NCBI GenBank assembly: GCA_036345935.2
Contig: JADWOT020000298.1
Span: forward strand, 994 to 64,993
Length of the DNA: 64,000 nucleotides
Origin: Taenia hydatigena
Taxonomy: Eukaryota; Platyhelminthes; Cestoda; Cyclophyllidea; Taeniidae
Reading direction: 5' to 3'
Part shown: piece by piece, positions 34,898 through 47,452 of the stretch
Position numbering within the stretch: the stretch's first letter is position 1
Layout of the letters: each line of letters opens with the position of its first letter
Position numbers and translations under genes: made by a program
Notes under the pieces: model-generated
What the model was told of the DNA's origin: nothing
Databases searched by the model: none
The model's input: the letters and a program-made list of their open reading frames with translations, nothing else

Positions 34898-36540
34898 ACT
34901 CCAGGTAAGGGTTTCTTTGCTGGTTGTTTAAAAACCTATTTCAGTTTCCTTTCTCTGTGAATTCAGACGTTCCTCGATGCGCTCACAAATACTGTGAACG
35001 CAGTGAGTAGTAGAGTTTGGATATTGCTAGAATGAATAGAAAGGTAAAGTGAAAAAGAGGCTAAGACTTTAGTTGACATCACAATCTAAAAAGCCGCATT
35101 TTCTTCTGATACGTCTCAGCAGTGACGACTACCTCATCATAATATTGTTGATCACACTGTTTCGATTGAGGCTGAGGATTGGGAGGTTTGGTGCTCTTCC
35201 CTATACTTTTTAGTTGAGTCATATCTGGGTGACTTTTCTATCCTGAGCGTTTTTGTATCATGGACCAAGGAGTGTATTCCTCTCTTCTGAGTAGCCCAAA
35301 TCTAAAATACACTGCAATTTTCTGGATATTTACCCACAACGGTAATGCGTGAAGAGGTAAATTGAAATTTCTCTTGCTCTCATGCATAGTTCTTGTCTTA
35401 ATCAGCATCCCTTGATAACGTTAGGTGCTGCGTTATTGGTTGAGCCAGTGCTACCTAAATTACCTCAATTGGAGCGGAATACAGGGTTTTCTTCCACTCT
35501 GCTCACTCTGTGCACCTGACATAATTAGCTTTATGGCAGTGTCAATAATGCGACATATCTCGACATGGTTGGCGACTGCTCTTTAAGCACGAAGTCATCT
35601 GCCTATGCTAATGGTTCATGGAACGACATTTGAAGATTACCATAGTTAGATGATGCTGTCGAATTGGTATTTTGTGCAGCCTCCTACCACTAATGCTGCG
35701 CTCTTGTACTTATCTCCCAGTCATGAAGTAATATACGCAGGGTAACTCTGCCGTAGACGAACTTCCCGACATGGCCGATCGTCGCAGCACAGTCCACCTC
35801 ACTTAATCATTGACATGGGACACTGTCGTGTTTTGCCTACCGTGCGCTAACTTCTCTCACTTCCGGGTGTTTGCGTTCGTGAATGATCCCATCGTGTTTT
35901 TCATTGTTAAACAAGGCTTCTTCCTATTGGCAATGCCAGTAGAGCGTCTAGGGTTGACCGAGTGTTTCCTAGAATGGCTGCTGTCATTGGAGGCAGAAAA
36001 AAACAGGCAGACCTCTATTACTCCAGTCGCTATTGACGTGCGGATTCACTATCGTATCACACTGATGATCAGTTCGATGTATCAATACTGTGCTAAGCGG
36101 ATATCGGTAGACGTTTTGACTTTTGGGCAAGGAAAACTGACAAGGTCATATTAAATTGGCATCCATTACCGCCACCACCACCATTACCACCACCGCCACC
36201 AGCCACCAGATGCTGCTAGATGCCATATTACTGACATTTGTCAGTAGCGTTATCGACTGCCTTTTCTACATTAGAGTATTGCTTGAGCTTACCACTGCGT
36301 GCCAATCATTGGCTCCTATTTCGTAGCCCTTCATCCTTATATGGCGGTTATTTTTATCTTGAATTTTTTAACAGAATATCTTTTTAGGCCATGAAGGAGG
36401 AAACCTCGTAACGTCTAGGTGATCTGGTATAATACCTCTGATCCTTGTCGTCCTTTTCTCCTTCATGGCTTTCTACCTTGCTTGAACGCTCGAATAAATG
36501 AACGAATATGCCTAAATTTTCAGCGCGTAGCAAAATAAGC
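34898..36540. other. Non-coding stretch
   Basis: A 114-codon plus-strand frame at 35810-36154 starts with ATG but has no recognisable domain and no splice context, and chance explains it. It is followed by a CCA/CCG trinucleotide run (36167-36209). Confidence 0.3.
36167..36209. repeat. (CCA)n-like microsatellite
   Basis: An imperfect CCA/CCG trinucleotide run, visible directly in the sequence, lies just upstream of the satellite array. Confidence 0.8.
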
Positions 36541-36544
36541 GATA

Positions 36545-37975
36545 TTACTGGCGCGGAAACTCACCACCGACAGACTGGTGCGTGGTAGTAGATACGATAA
36601 ATTAGGGTAATTATGGAGGCCTGCCACATTTCACCTAAGAGATCTTGAATATTCGCCAGACTGCTTGGTTGCTCATAAGTTGCTGCAAACCCGACACGTA
36701 TTCCTACAAGTAACAGGGAATCTAACTTTGAAAAATGAATTATGTGCAGAAATTCCAAGGGTAAATCGTATGCCATTAAGGCGGTCTAGAATATCACTGC
36801 ACACTGGTTAGAGGTACACAAGTTTTCGCATTGATAACACTTTAACCCACCACGGAAAACCCATGTGGTGTCAAAGACGCAAGAATGTAAGTAAATTCTG
36901 AGGGTCACCTACACACCACCCATGGGGTTTGGAAAATCCCATCACACCAAGATGTGGCATTACTGACAGCAACACCAATCAATAACAGACAGGTGTGAGT
37001 TTAATGCCGCAAAAATGTGAGTGATTTCTGCGGGTCCCCCAAAAACTACGGTGTGTTATAGATTAGCTCTCCATGCGATTGTTGGCACACAATTCGTGGC
37101 ACAGTAAACGCTTACCCAACTACTGAATGACCTGTAAGGAAGGGAAGAAGCAAATATGTGTAAATTTTACGGTTTTGTCAAATGCCATCTATGCGAAGTA
37201 AAATTAACTTCAGCTCTGATAAATAGCACACAAGTTCAGCATTTCTAGCACTCGCACCCACCACCGACAGACCGGTGTTAAATTAATGTCTAGAGAATAG
37301 GGGTCAATTCCGCGGGTCCCTCACATGCTATCTATGGCGTCTAGATTATCCCTCCACACTGATTGATGGAACGCAAATTGTGGTCGGTGCGAGATTGATG
37401 TCGAAAGTATATAAGTCAATTCTGTAGATGGCTCAAATGCTATCTATGGCGCTTGAATTAGTCCTCTTATTGATTGGTGGCACACAAGTTGTGACATTGC
37501 TAACACTCACCCACTACTGCCACATGAATGTGATTTTCACATCAAGCTTAACTGAGTGAATTTTGCAGGTCGCCCACATGCCATCGATTGGGTCTAGTTT
37601 ATCCTTCCACACAAATTTTAGCATGTAAGGTGTGAAATTTTTAATGCTTACACTCACCACCGACATCGGTGTGATTTTAAAGTCACAAGTATATGAGTAA
37701 ATTCTGTGGGTGCCTGATAAGCCATTTATGGGTCTAAATTATCCCTTCACACTGATTGGTGGCACACGATTTGTGGCATTGCTGACACCTATTCACACCT
37801 CTGACACAAGCCGTAATAATGTGGGCGAATTCTGCAGATCTACCACATGACTATATTGCGTTCTGGATTATCCCTCCAAATGGATTGGTGAAACACAAGA
37901 TGTTGCCTTGCTAACACTTATGCCCACCACGCAAATACCGATGTGAATGTAAATGGTAAAATTCTGCAGAGAAAG
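36545..37975 (+). repeat. Satellite array A, about 145-bp units
   Basis: Roughly nine diverged tandem units are recognised by a recurring ATGCCATCTATGG block, a CTGATTGGTGGCACACAAG block and a CACCACCGACAGAC block. The first of these recurs near 36770, 36917, 37066, 37184, 37330, 37440, 37580, 37723 and 37848, a spacing mostly of 110-150 bp. The same unit appears in the opposite orientation at 43095-44560. No coding frame is shared by the units. Confidence 0.75.
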
Positions 37976-38869
37976 CATTGAACGTAATAGAAAAATAAGG
38001 TAGCAGCAAATTTTTGTAAAATCCAACATATTTCATGCTAACCGAAATGGAGGTGGGATAGAATGAAGCCTAATTGCGCCAATCTTCTTTCCACCAAAAT
38101 CTACACCATCGCAAATCGGGTGCGTCAAAATTGACAGCGCTTTGAAGTTCTTTGCTGTGTATTTCAGAAAGGCTTTGTGATTTGACACTTAGGGTGAAGT
38201 GAGGCGTATTCCTTCGTAAACCGAAGCCTACTTCTGCAGAATGCTGTCAATGCGAGTGAGTTAACATTGCGGACCCGACAACGGATAAGACTCTCGTTTC
38301 ATTGAAGGACACTTACATGTCTTGCTTATCTAGCCACAACTCTACGCATATTTCTGCATTGACCACGTTACAGCGTTGACATCGAAAGAAATTTTGCAAG
38401 TGTAGTTATATAGCCGCAATTTTGTTGAAAATCATCCATCATCAAACATCAATTTTCCACCTCCTTCCACACAAGACATAATTTTTTTCTTACATAAATG
38501 CGGGATCTACTAGTCGCGACGATGGAGCTACAAAGGCCTCGCTGAACTGGCTTTATATCTCAAGGCTGCCCAACTGCATCAATTCGCCCGCTGTTGACAC
38601 GAAAGACAACTTGAGACCTATGGCATCATTAAGCCTTGTACTTTATTCAGCCTTTGCGTCTGCGCACCTTCATGATAAGTCATGTGGTAGCAGGCCACTG
38701 AGTTAAGAGCAGAAAGCAACGCACTATTTTACGATCAACTACTTTGCGCATGTTGGAGTTGCCTTGTAGTTCAAGAATACACATTTGATAGGCTGGTATA
38801 GCGGTGCCCAATCTTATAAATACCCCATAATTTTGACTTGTAATCCAATGTCGTTTCGCTTACATCTTA
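37976..38869. other. Spacer between satellite and gene relics
   Basis: I see no gene or repeat in this stretch. Confidence 0.35.
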
Positions 38870-39240
38870 TGCTGCTGACAATTTCGCACTTTGCGAGGAG
38901 CCGCATAGAACTGGGCGGTGAGTTCCAATCTGCTGTATAATGGTGATCAGCATTTGTGCACATTTCCCACCGGTTAATTGCTTCCGTTCTTCTTAGGCGA
39001 GGCACTATGTGCGTTTGCGTTTTAATTGCTACATTCACTTGATTTTACCTCGTCATTTCCATCCACTCGTACAGCTAGCTGCATTTGTACCGGTTGGCAG
39101 TGGCATTTGTTTGCGAATGACAATCATGTCACACGAATTAAATGCTTCATTTCTTATCTTTGCTGCGTTCCACTTAAATTGTTGGCATGATTCTCGGTAC
39201 ATACGTTTTATTTCAATTCAAGCTCATACGTCATAGGCTA
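38870..39240 (+). repeat. Left arm of the inverted duplication, non-coding flank
   Basis: This flank of the FN3 relic at 39431 matches the reverse complement of about 41630-41850. Shared blocks include a CGCACTT(T/A)GCGA(A/G)GAGCC stretch (38884) and ATTTG(T/C)TTGCGAATGACAA (39107). Confidence 0.6.
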
Positions 39241-39430
39241 ATGCTTACAAACACCTGTCCCACAGATCAAGCATGTCGATTGTCGTATTTCAAAGGTAAC
39301 TTGCAAGTAGTCATACCTCTTAATGCCAGTGCTTTCGTTTGGGAAGCACAAGGTTTTGGTATTCCTGCCTCGAAGTGATTCACAATGTCCGCAACAGATC
39401 TCCCAAGCAGGACCTTTTTTTGTTTTACAG

Positions 39431-39734
39431 AAGAGGCGATAAAAGTGAAAACACCGCTTCCAAAGCACTTCCACTGGTGCTGCATGGGCGCACACACCAT
39501 CACGCTACTTTGGGATGTGAAACAGTTGAGCGAGCACTACGCGAACCAAATTAGAGTGACTGCACTTTCACCTTCGAACCCTTTTTTTACTCAAGAGCAA
39601 AAAAGGAGACTTTCGGAGGGAAGATTCATTCTTTACGGGTTGGAGTCCAACACACGATATCGTTTTAGGGAACGCAATTACAAATGAGAGCACTGATGTT
39701 ATATTCTACGGATTCATTAAAACACTGCCCATTG
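39431..39734 (+). pseudogene. FN3 exon of the EG95/45W family, frameshifted
   Basis: After TTTGTTTTACAG the exon is open in the family phase (phase 1). It encodes the start of the FN3 domain (KTPLPKHFHWCCMGAHTITL, then WDVKQLSEHYANQIRVTALS), aligning over its length with 55530-55850. The frame breaks close to YRFRERNYK, where a stop follows at 39685-39687; the sequence after it (TNESTDVIFYGFIKTLPI) resumes in another frame and ends at a good GTAAGC donor. One indel thus separates it from an intact exon. No signal-peptide or C-terminal exon is found nearby. Confidence 0.7.
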
Positions 39735-40208
39735 GTAAGCTGGCGAGTGCGATTATGATATGTATCATCATGCCGAAGGCTGGCATGCCTGTTTACATAA
39801 GGAAGGTCGTGATGTTGTGCCAATGACCTATTCTTTTATTTAATTGGTATTTTATTGTAAGTGGATATTGGATAAAAAGTATGTGGCAAGTGCCTATTAC
39901 CCGTCCCAAAGGCATGAGATACACAGCTCAAAAATGTCTGCAATAAAATCCAGACTATACTCACGCATCAAAAATGAAAATCTCTCTCACAGCATGCTCA
40001 TAATTAAGTTGCACACCCTCGAATCGTAAATTGGCGTTCGCTTTGAGCAAGTGTTTGTTGCGGCTTGGGGGTAAACACATTTAATTCATGCTGCCTGCCG
40101 CCATCACCGTAAATAGCTTGGTAGTAACCGTCCCGCGTTTTTGTTCCTAACAGAGTCCGAATGTCTGCATGATTGCTATTACGCATTAAATATTTTTCTA
40201 TTTTGCAG

Positions 40209-40478
40209 ACGAGACAAAGGAAGGGTTGAAACCGCTTCCAGCACACTTCCGATGGAGTTTCACGATATCACAAAGCATTGCTTTAATTTGGGATGTGAGA
40301 GCTTTGGGTGGACACTACACGAACCAGGTTAGACTGACTGTGGTTTCTACTCATCGACTTTACCTCTCCAGGAGTAAAAAGGTAAATTATACACAGGGAA
40401 AAAACACTCATGAAGGGTTGGAGGCCAAAGCTTGATACAGAACTATACGATGGATTTGTTACAACACCACTCCCCGAT
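40209..40478 (+). pseudogene. FN3 exon of the EG95/45W family, stop and lost donor
   Basis: The acceptor TTCTATTTTGCAG leads into a phase-1 exon (KPLPAHFRWSFTISQSIALI, then WDVRALGGHYTNQVRLTVVS) closely related to 39431-39734, with about 780 bp between their starts. A TGA closes the frame at 40433-40435, and at the end the donor GT has been deleted (the family sequence CCCGACGGTAAGC reads CCCGATAAGC here). The following intron sequence still resembles that of its neighbour, so this is a tandem duplicate that decayed. Confidence 0.7.
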
Positions 40479-41041
40479 AAGCTGGCAAATGCGATTGCAA
40501 TGTGCTCTACCACATCGAGAGATGACTTGACTGTTTACATAGGGAGGACGCGGGTATTATGGCAACCAACTGATCTGCCCGAGGGTCCATTCCATCTGGC
40601 TCCCTCTGGCACGGCAATGAGGCGTGCTTGAGCTTGCTTGTGCATAAGTGCGAATTGCCAACAGTTCGGGCATGCCTGCAACCACGGACTATTTCGCAAA
40701 ATTACCAGACCCCTCTTTTCTCAACATAGGATTTCACGGTGCGTGCAATGAGGCAGTGTTACTTACTTATGTCCAATTATTTCCGGTGTAACCTCTTTGA
40801 TTGGACAGCTATTAAAAATGCAGGTTTTTACGCTCACCTTATTTTCTTTTGAGGTTGAAATTTCCGCCAACTCGAAACTGAGTTTACACTGTGCCGCGAA
40901 TTGAGCAACTGTCTTATGCTTCAAATTCCTACATTTTTGATGATGCTCTACATTTCATGCAAAAGGGATGCAACATTAGGGCACAAGATCAGTTCCGCTA
41001 GCAAATTTGTGGCAGTGTATTTAAACTGAATACGTACTTAC

Positions 41042-41350
41042 TGTCTACGACGAATTGTGCTGGGAGTACGCCAATGCAAGGAAATTTGAACGGAGCTCTT
41101 TCTAATGCAGTTTTCATGCATGACGCCCAATTGCGGGTTCCAACATGCCAAGAGTGCTTATTCCCCCGCGAAAAATCCTCCTTTTCGGTCTTGATTATGG
41201 GAGGGTGAGGTGAAAATGCAGTCGGTCTAATCTGTTTCGCATAGCCTTCACCCAATTTTTTCAGATCCCAAACTAACGTAATGATGTATGGCCCCGGCTA
41301 AGTCCATTGGAAATAATCTGGAAGCGGTTCCCTTATTTCCATTGCCTCCT
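41042..41350 (-). pseudogene. FN3 exon of the EG95/45W family, inverted copy with stop
   Basis: On the minus strand an excellent acceptor (TTATCTTGTTTTGCAG) precedes a phase-1 exon with REPLPDYFQWT and then WDLKKLGEGYAKQIRPTAFS. An in-frame TAG interrupts it at 41300-41298, and the second half is scrambled by frame shifts. A GTAAGT donor survives at 41041. It is the inverted partner of the plus-strand copies at 39-40.5 kb. Confidence 0.68.
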
Positions 41351-41629
41351 CTGCAAAACAAGATAAATATGCCATGCTTAGAAGAAACGCTGCGGACATT
41401 GTGGATCACTTAGAAATAGAAATCTCAACCTGTTACCGCTTACATAATAGCATTAGGGGTGTTAGGAGATCTAACTATTCGTTAGTCACCTTCACAGAGC
41501 AGCAATTGGCCTGCTGGACCTATGGTGATAGATGTTGGTGAATATTAGCCTATGTCGTGTGTGCTTGAATTATAATGAGACGCGTGTGGCGGGGAATAAA
41601 CTTAGAATTTGAATTGGATTTTCATTCAG

Positions 41630-41850
41630 CACATCAGATTCGTGTGTCATGCTTGTCATTCGCAAGCAAATACTACCGTCAATTGGTGCGTATGCAGTGA
41701 TCCACTTACAGTGGGTGGAAATTGGGGGACCAAAGTGAAGTGAGCGTAGACAAGTTGGACGTAACTGCACACAGCACTTTGCTTAAGAATAGCGGGAGCA
41801 ATTAATCAGTGTGAGATATGCAACTCACCACTCAGTCCTATTTGGCTCTT
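41630..41850 (-). repeat. Right arm of the inverted duplication, non-coding flank
   Basis: This is the reverse-complement partner of 38870-39240. It lies on the acceptor side of the inverted FN3 relic, just as the left flank lies on the acceptor side of the plus-strand relic. Confidence 0.6.
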
Positions 41851-43090
41851 CGCTAAGTGTGAAATCGCCAATAAAACAAGGTTCAGGCCAAATGACATCG
41901 CCAACGAAGAATTGGGTCACAAGTACAAATCATGCGGTATTTATATGAATGGAGACTGATGCATCAGCCTATCAGATGTGTGTCCTTGAACTACAGGACG
42001 ATTTCTCAATGCATAGAGCTCCTGATCGTAATATGGTGTGTTACTTCGTCCTCGTAAAATCGATGGTCTGCTGCCAAATACGTTGTTATTAAGGTGCGCA
42101 GACGAGAAGGCTGAAATAGAGTGCAAGGTCTAGTCACCCCTTAGATCTCAAGTTTTATTTTGTGTCAGCAGAGAGCAAGACTTCAGCATTAGGTGGCTTT
42201 GAGATAGAAGCCAGTCAGAAAAAACCCACTTTGCAGTCGAACATCCCTGCAGTACTGATTGAGAAGTGCAACCCCCTTTTAGGCGGTAAAGAGATCTCGC
42301 ATTTATCTAAGAAACGAATGATTTCTATATTAGAGGAAATAAAGAGGCAAGGTTAGAAATAGGAGAGTTTAACAAGATTTGCAGTCATGGGTACGCGTTT
42401 GCTACAGTCCCATAGTTGTCGGCGGAGTAGCGTCAGAACTGCGGAAATGAGAATAGAAATGCTGCTTGATAAACAATGTCTTTAAGCGTAAATCAAAAAA
42501 TGGGAACATTATTCGCTGGTAGGTTCGCAATGTTAAATCGTCCGTATTAACAATATCCCATAAAAGTGGGCTTTGAATGACGAAGAGTTAACCTCAATGT
42601 ACCGAAATCGTCGAGTCTACTTGCAATTTTGATTTGCTCTTCACCAACAGATGCCCATACTGGTTAAAAAGGGGGTATGGCTTCCTTACCTTTCGTACTG
42701 CTTCGATGCATCGAGGCATATTGTGTGCCGTAGGTTGATATCGAGCAAAACACACTTGAACTATCCAAAAACTACCTAATTCTCAAAATCCTAAGAAGAG
42801 CCATGTAATTTAATGCACAAACATGCAAAGCAGGCGCATTATTTCGTACCAGCAATCTAATATATTTCACAAACGACAATGTATGGGAGCACTGACAAGC
42901 TTAAAGTATCCAAGTTGCGACAGGGCAATTTCTGATGAAGGATTAATTATCGCAAATAGGCAAAAAAACTCGTAGCACAAGCGGAAATCTGCATAACCTG
43001 TCAGGAAAAAGCCCAGAGCGAAACCTGCTATATTCTATGAGAACGTGCTAACGATTGCAATCTCAAAAATGCGAAAAATCAACAAGGAAG
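41851..43090. other. Spacer, no supported gene
   Basis: A 64-codon plus-strand frame (42162-42356) has Lys/Ser-rich composition and no splice context. I see nothing else. Confidence 0.3.
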
Positions 43091-43094
43091 AATT

Positions 43095-44560
43095 TCGCTA
43101 GTTATTTGCATTATCAACCACGCGGCAGTCTGTCGATGGTATATGAAGGCGTACGAAATGCCACTACACATGTGGGAAAGATCAGTGTGGACAAGCTATC
43201 TTTACAATGTAGATGGCATGCGACGTCATTTGGATATCATTTGGAGCCATATGACCTACCAACTTGATTGGCAGCTTTGACGCGAATGAGAGATTTCTAG
43301 CAGCTAAGCAGTGCATTATGCGCAAATGGACTGTGATGGGTGGGTGGACGGGAGTTTCAAATTCACAGTGACTCCTACGTCGAAGTATGCCATCGACCAA
43401 CATCTGCGTTAGAGCAAGCAACTTGATCATTGCAGCCTGTAGGCACACAGTGAATACACGTCTTACACCACTGCAGCTACTGCCGTCATAATGACGGCAG
43501 TGAGTTAGCGGCATTGCCATTTCTGGCTAATAAAACTCAGCTGAAAATGCCACCACATTTCGCCACTAATAACTGCATAGCCGTATTGCTTATCGCATAG
43601 ATAGCATGTGATGGACCTGAATCACTAGCACAATTACTGGCATTATTAACCTCGCGTCGGTCTGCTGATGGTGGGTGTGTCAGTTGCATTATCACTTGTG
43701 TACAACCAATCAGTGAGGAGGAGTAATCTGCCTCATAGACAGCATGTGATAACTGTGCAGATTTCCCACAATTAATTGCATCTTAGACCACGAACCGTTA
43801 TTTGCATGATAACTGCATGTGCCAACAATACCACTACTCTTGTGCCACCAAACGGAGTGAAGTGATAAGCAACGCCTCACAGATGGCATGTGATAGTCGT
43901 TTATAATTGCCAAAATATTTACATCTTGAACTTCGCAGCGGTATGTCGGTTGTGGGTGCGAGTGTCAGAAATGCCAACACATTTGTAATAACAATCATTG
44001 CGTAGATGGCATGTGACAGCCGTGCAGATTTCCCCTAATTACAAGCATCTGGCTGTTGGTTTTGCGTATCAGCAATGTCACTGCTTTTCGCTACCGATAA
44101 GCGTGGATGGATGTTGTTTGTCGCTTAGCTGGCATGTGATAGCCCCGAAGCATTAGCTCACCTACTTGCATTATCAAACTGACACTGGTCTGTTTATGAC
44201 GGATTTAAGTGTCACTATTCAGTGTGGTTTGGTAAGCCTTACCCCATAAATGGCTTGTAATATCCCTGTAAAATTTCTTCAACTGCTTGCACCTTTAACT
44301 TTGCACTGCGCTGTCGATGGTGGCTGTAGGTGTCAGCAATTTCATTACTCCGGTGCCACCAATAAATGTGGAGTGATTATCTTTGCCGCATCGATGGCAT
44401 ATGATAGCCCTGCAGCATTCGCCAGCACTCTTGAATCATCAACTTTACGCCAGTCTGCCGGTGGTTGACGTGTCTAAATTGCTACTACTTGTGTGCCGTC
44501 AACTTTTCGAGGTGATAAACTTGACCGAATAAATCGCATGTCATATGCATTCGTTCTGGC
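43095..44560 (-). repeat. Satellite array B, inverted copy of array A
   Basis: About nine units of roughly 120-150 bp carry the reverse complement of the array A blocks, seen here as a CATAGATGGCATGTGATAG block near 43206, 43600, 43738, 43881, 44003, 44130, 44246, 44393 and 44529. A GTGTGCCACCAATCAGTGTGG-like block lies between. The stretch 43260-43560 is more diverged or is an insertion. Confidence 0.75.
43479..43501. other. 23-bp near-perfect palindrome inside array B
   Basis: Arms of 11 bases (ACTGCCGTCAT and ATGACGGCAGT) flank a single A. It could form a tight hairpin or cruciform. It sits in the diverged part of the array. Confidence 0.85.
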
Positions 44561-47252
44561 ACCAAACTGCTTACCCATCCCTTTTTATTTTCATATAATT
44601 CTGTCATATTCTTCCGTAAGTGAGTACAATTGATTTTCATCTGTAGACCCTCCGCACTCTTTCGTTTTTAATGTACAATGATATACATGGCCGAATGTCA
44701 CATCTATTTTCAAGATCCACTACGCGCATTAACACTCCCGAAGTCCAGCATTTCCTACTTCTAATTGAGTGCAAAGTATGCTTTCGGTGTATTGCACTTG
44801 AGCGCTTAAGTCTTAGTGGCTAAATCAATCAGCCAAGTAGTGAATAATTTGAGTTCGTTGCCTAACTGGACGGCTGCATTCTGCAAGTTTCCACTTGTCT
44901 GACTAGTATCCCAAAAGAATAATAATTCGTTGATGTACTTATAAAGACTTGGCAGGTTAGGCGTACTTCATCACAGTGAGCTTCAATTTGATTGGTGACT
45001 TACTAAAAGCACAGTCCCGCATCATGCTGTGCATACCATGTTTCCCATCAATGCTTTGCTATGGGTTCTCTGTGCCAAGCATATTTTGAATGGAGTGCTC
45101 TTTGTAAACTGTTGTCTTTATGATTTGCAATTCTACTTGTATTTGGCATTCCCTTTGATCCACGACGTCACATAGATCTCGTGCTAGCAATTACGCTTCC
45201 AACCTCTGCAATCGTAAGCATTCAGGTGCACCAAGAAGCAATTTAAGACTGAATGTGGCACGAAATTCGCAAAATCGGATCTCGGGTCAGTTGTTGTGAG
45301 CGTGCCAAGTGATAAATATGACGTCACGTTTGAAGCGCCTTCCCGTTGTTTGGAAAGTCATTATCGCTATGTGAGGGACGCGATGGCATTAGTACCTTAC
45401 TTACCAAGACTGGCCAAGCTTTCTTCTGGTGTCCGAGCTCGAAGCTTGTTCTTGAGAAGAGGACGAAAAATTGCAAGCCGCACTTTGGACACTCTATCCT
45501 GCACTCTCGACCTGGCAATGCTCCATAAATTTTGGGAAGTTAAATCAACCAAAACCAATGCAAAAGTAGTGGGAATGTGAGCAGTGCACGTCAATGGGAT
45601 ACCAGTGCACTACTAGTACGCATCGCTTCAACCACCGCAAAGTTAATGACTTCAAGCACGTGCTGTCGCAGTATTATTCAGCAAAGCGCGCCTGCAAACA
45701 CTTGTAGCGGACATAAGTGTAGCTGCTAGCAGTGTGGTTAGCCCATCTTTTTTACCGGGAGTGTTTGTTAAACTCGGCTATAATGCACTCCTATCTTAAT
45801 GCTTCCAAAGCCCGAGGATATATATTCCGCAGCTTAAATGGATTTTCGTTCACGATTTTATCTGTTTTTTGCCACACGCTTTCGTGAAACTGTAAAATAT
45901 GAGGAGCTGACGGTAACAATGTCACCATAGCGCATTTGGCTTCAACCCTTGCAAGGCGTGGGCAGGAGTTTGAATTGATCTCGAACGTGTGACATCATAC
46001 AAGAATCAAAAATAAAGTGCAATTGATGAGACTAAGGGACAGCCCCTTCACTAGTTTTCCACTAAGGGACTGACTCTACTCTGTCCCTCACTTTGCATTT
46101 GGGTGCAAGGATGAATTCCGACAAGCTAGGACAAAATGCCAAATGCATCCTATAGACCGAGCAATCGAAGAAATTCAGACCGTTAGTGCACTTTATCCAC
46201 CCTTTGCTTGCCCACACTTATACAACTCGGTTTTGACTAAGTGGACTTTGCTAAGGCGTTCTTGACAAGAGAATGCCTGTTACAGTGTGTTCGCCTTACC
46301 TTGATTGTATTTAGGTTGAATCAAACCCATAGTTGAAGGCTCTTATTTGACTGCGGTTGTTTAAGAAGCTATTCACACTAGACTGAAGCAATGACATATG
46401 AATTAGTCTCACCTCTTGTACGACAGCACTGCCCATCATTCACACTGTCATTTAAATCGGCTTATTTCCCTGACTCATGAAGTCGGAAAATTGAAAATTT
46501 GAATGAGAACCTTACACCCAAGTGAATGCCGTTAAATTTTCTAATGCACGCAAAGCATCCGCAGTAGTTATTAACATCCTTAGCACTGCGTCATTCTATC
46601 AATTACTGTTTCCTTAGTTTGTTCATCAGAAATGGCGCATAGTTGGAACTCACTATGAGGCAGATGCAGGTTAGAATCACGAAGTGGTCTAATGGTGTGA
46701 TACGTGACATCTACTCCACTCTCACTGCGATGAATAAAGTGCGATCTCCATATCCCACATCACGCCTTGTTTAAATGCTGCCAATACCTCCTAACGCCGA
46801 ATGCGATTACTCGGACTGGGGCAACAGTTAACAATGAGAAGTCCATTCAAATTGGCCCACGATGCATGGCATGCGCATTGCAGATATGGTGAGATCTGCG
46901 TGGATGAATTAGGAAAATCTACAATCAGTATCCACCAACAGACACAAATCTTGAGGTGAATTCGTGTATGCGTCATGATGTGTGAGTGTAAGTCCACAAC
47001 ACTTTTCATTTAAACGAAGTATAAAATAAGTCCTCAATAGAAATGCGCTGCCTCGCCTAGATTGACAAACGGTTGCACAGAACAGCACCAGCAGCAAGTA
47101 TGCGAGAGAAAAGCCAAATTGAACCCACATACTATCGTCTAGTTTTAAATCGTGGATGTTGCATGGTATAAATCTCATATGCTGAGCTCGCCTAATGGTC
47201 CAGAATACGACTAAAATATCTGACATCCTAGACTGCCTAAATTTATTTTTAG
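44561..47252. other. Mostly non-coding
   Basis: 44815-44925 resembles 48730-48820, a possible dispersed repeat. A 94-codon plus-strand frame at 45296-45580 overlaps two minus-strand frames and has no splice context. No gene is supported. Confidence 0.3.
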
Positions 47253-47452
47253 GTGGTTGCCATCATCGCAACAACATTCTAGATGACTCCGAGCCCTGGC
47301 ACACTTACATTGACCCTCCTAATCAATCGGCATTGTATAGCGAGGCGCGAGGGGCTGTGAAGCGCTCTATGTCTCCGCCGCGTCTCATTAGCCATCCCAT
47401 TACCACGCAAGCACTCCACTTTTACATACGCTCCTTCGTCCTCGTCAATCAA
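47253..47452 (+). CDS. Well-bounded exon candidate, unknown product
   Basis: The acceptor AAATTTATTTTTAG (47252) and the donor CAA|GTGAGG (47453) enclose 200 bp of open frame, entered in phase 1 and left in phase 0. The peptide includes CHHRNNILDDSEPWHTYIDP and VKRSMSPPRLISHPITTQAL. The sequence is more GC-rich than its surroundings, which supports coding. No family is recognised, and neighbouring exons are uncertain; 47816 is a possible later one. Confidence 0.42.

Noticed and set aside
35810..36154. A 114-codon plus-strand ATG frame
   Set aside because: No acceptor, donor, signal peptide or domain. The length is within chance expectation.
36545..44560. The two satellite arrays as a CRISPR array or centromere
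   Set aside because: Units are tandem without unique spacers, and they are diverged and too few for a centromere. The neighbouring genes are eukaryotic.
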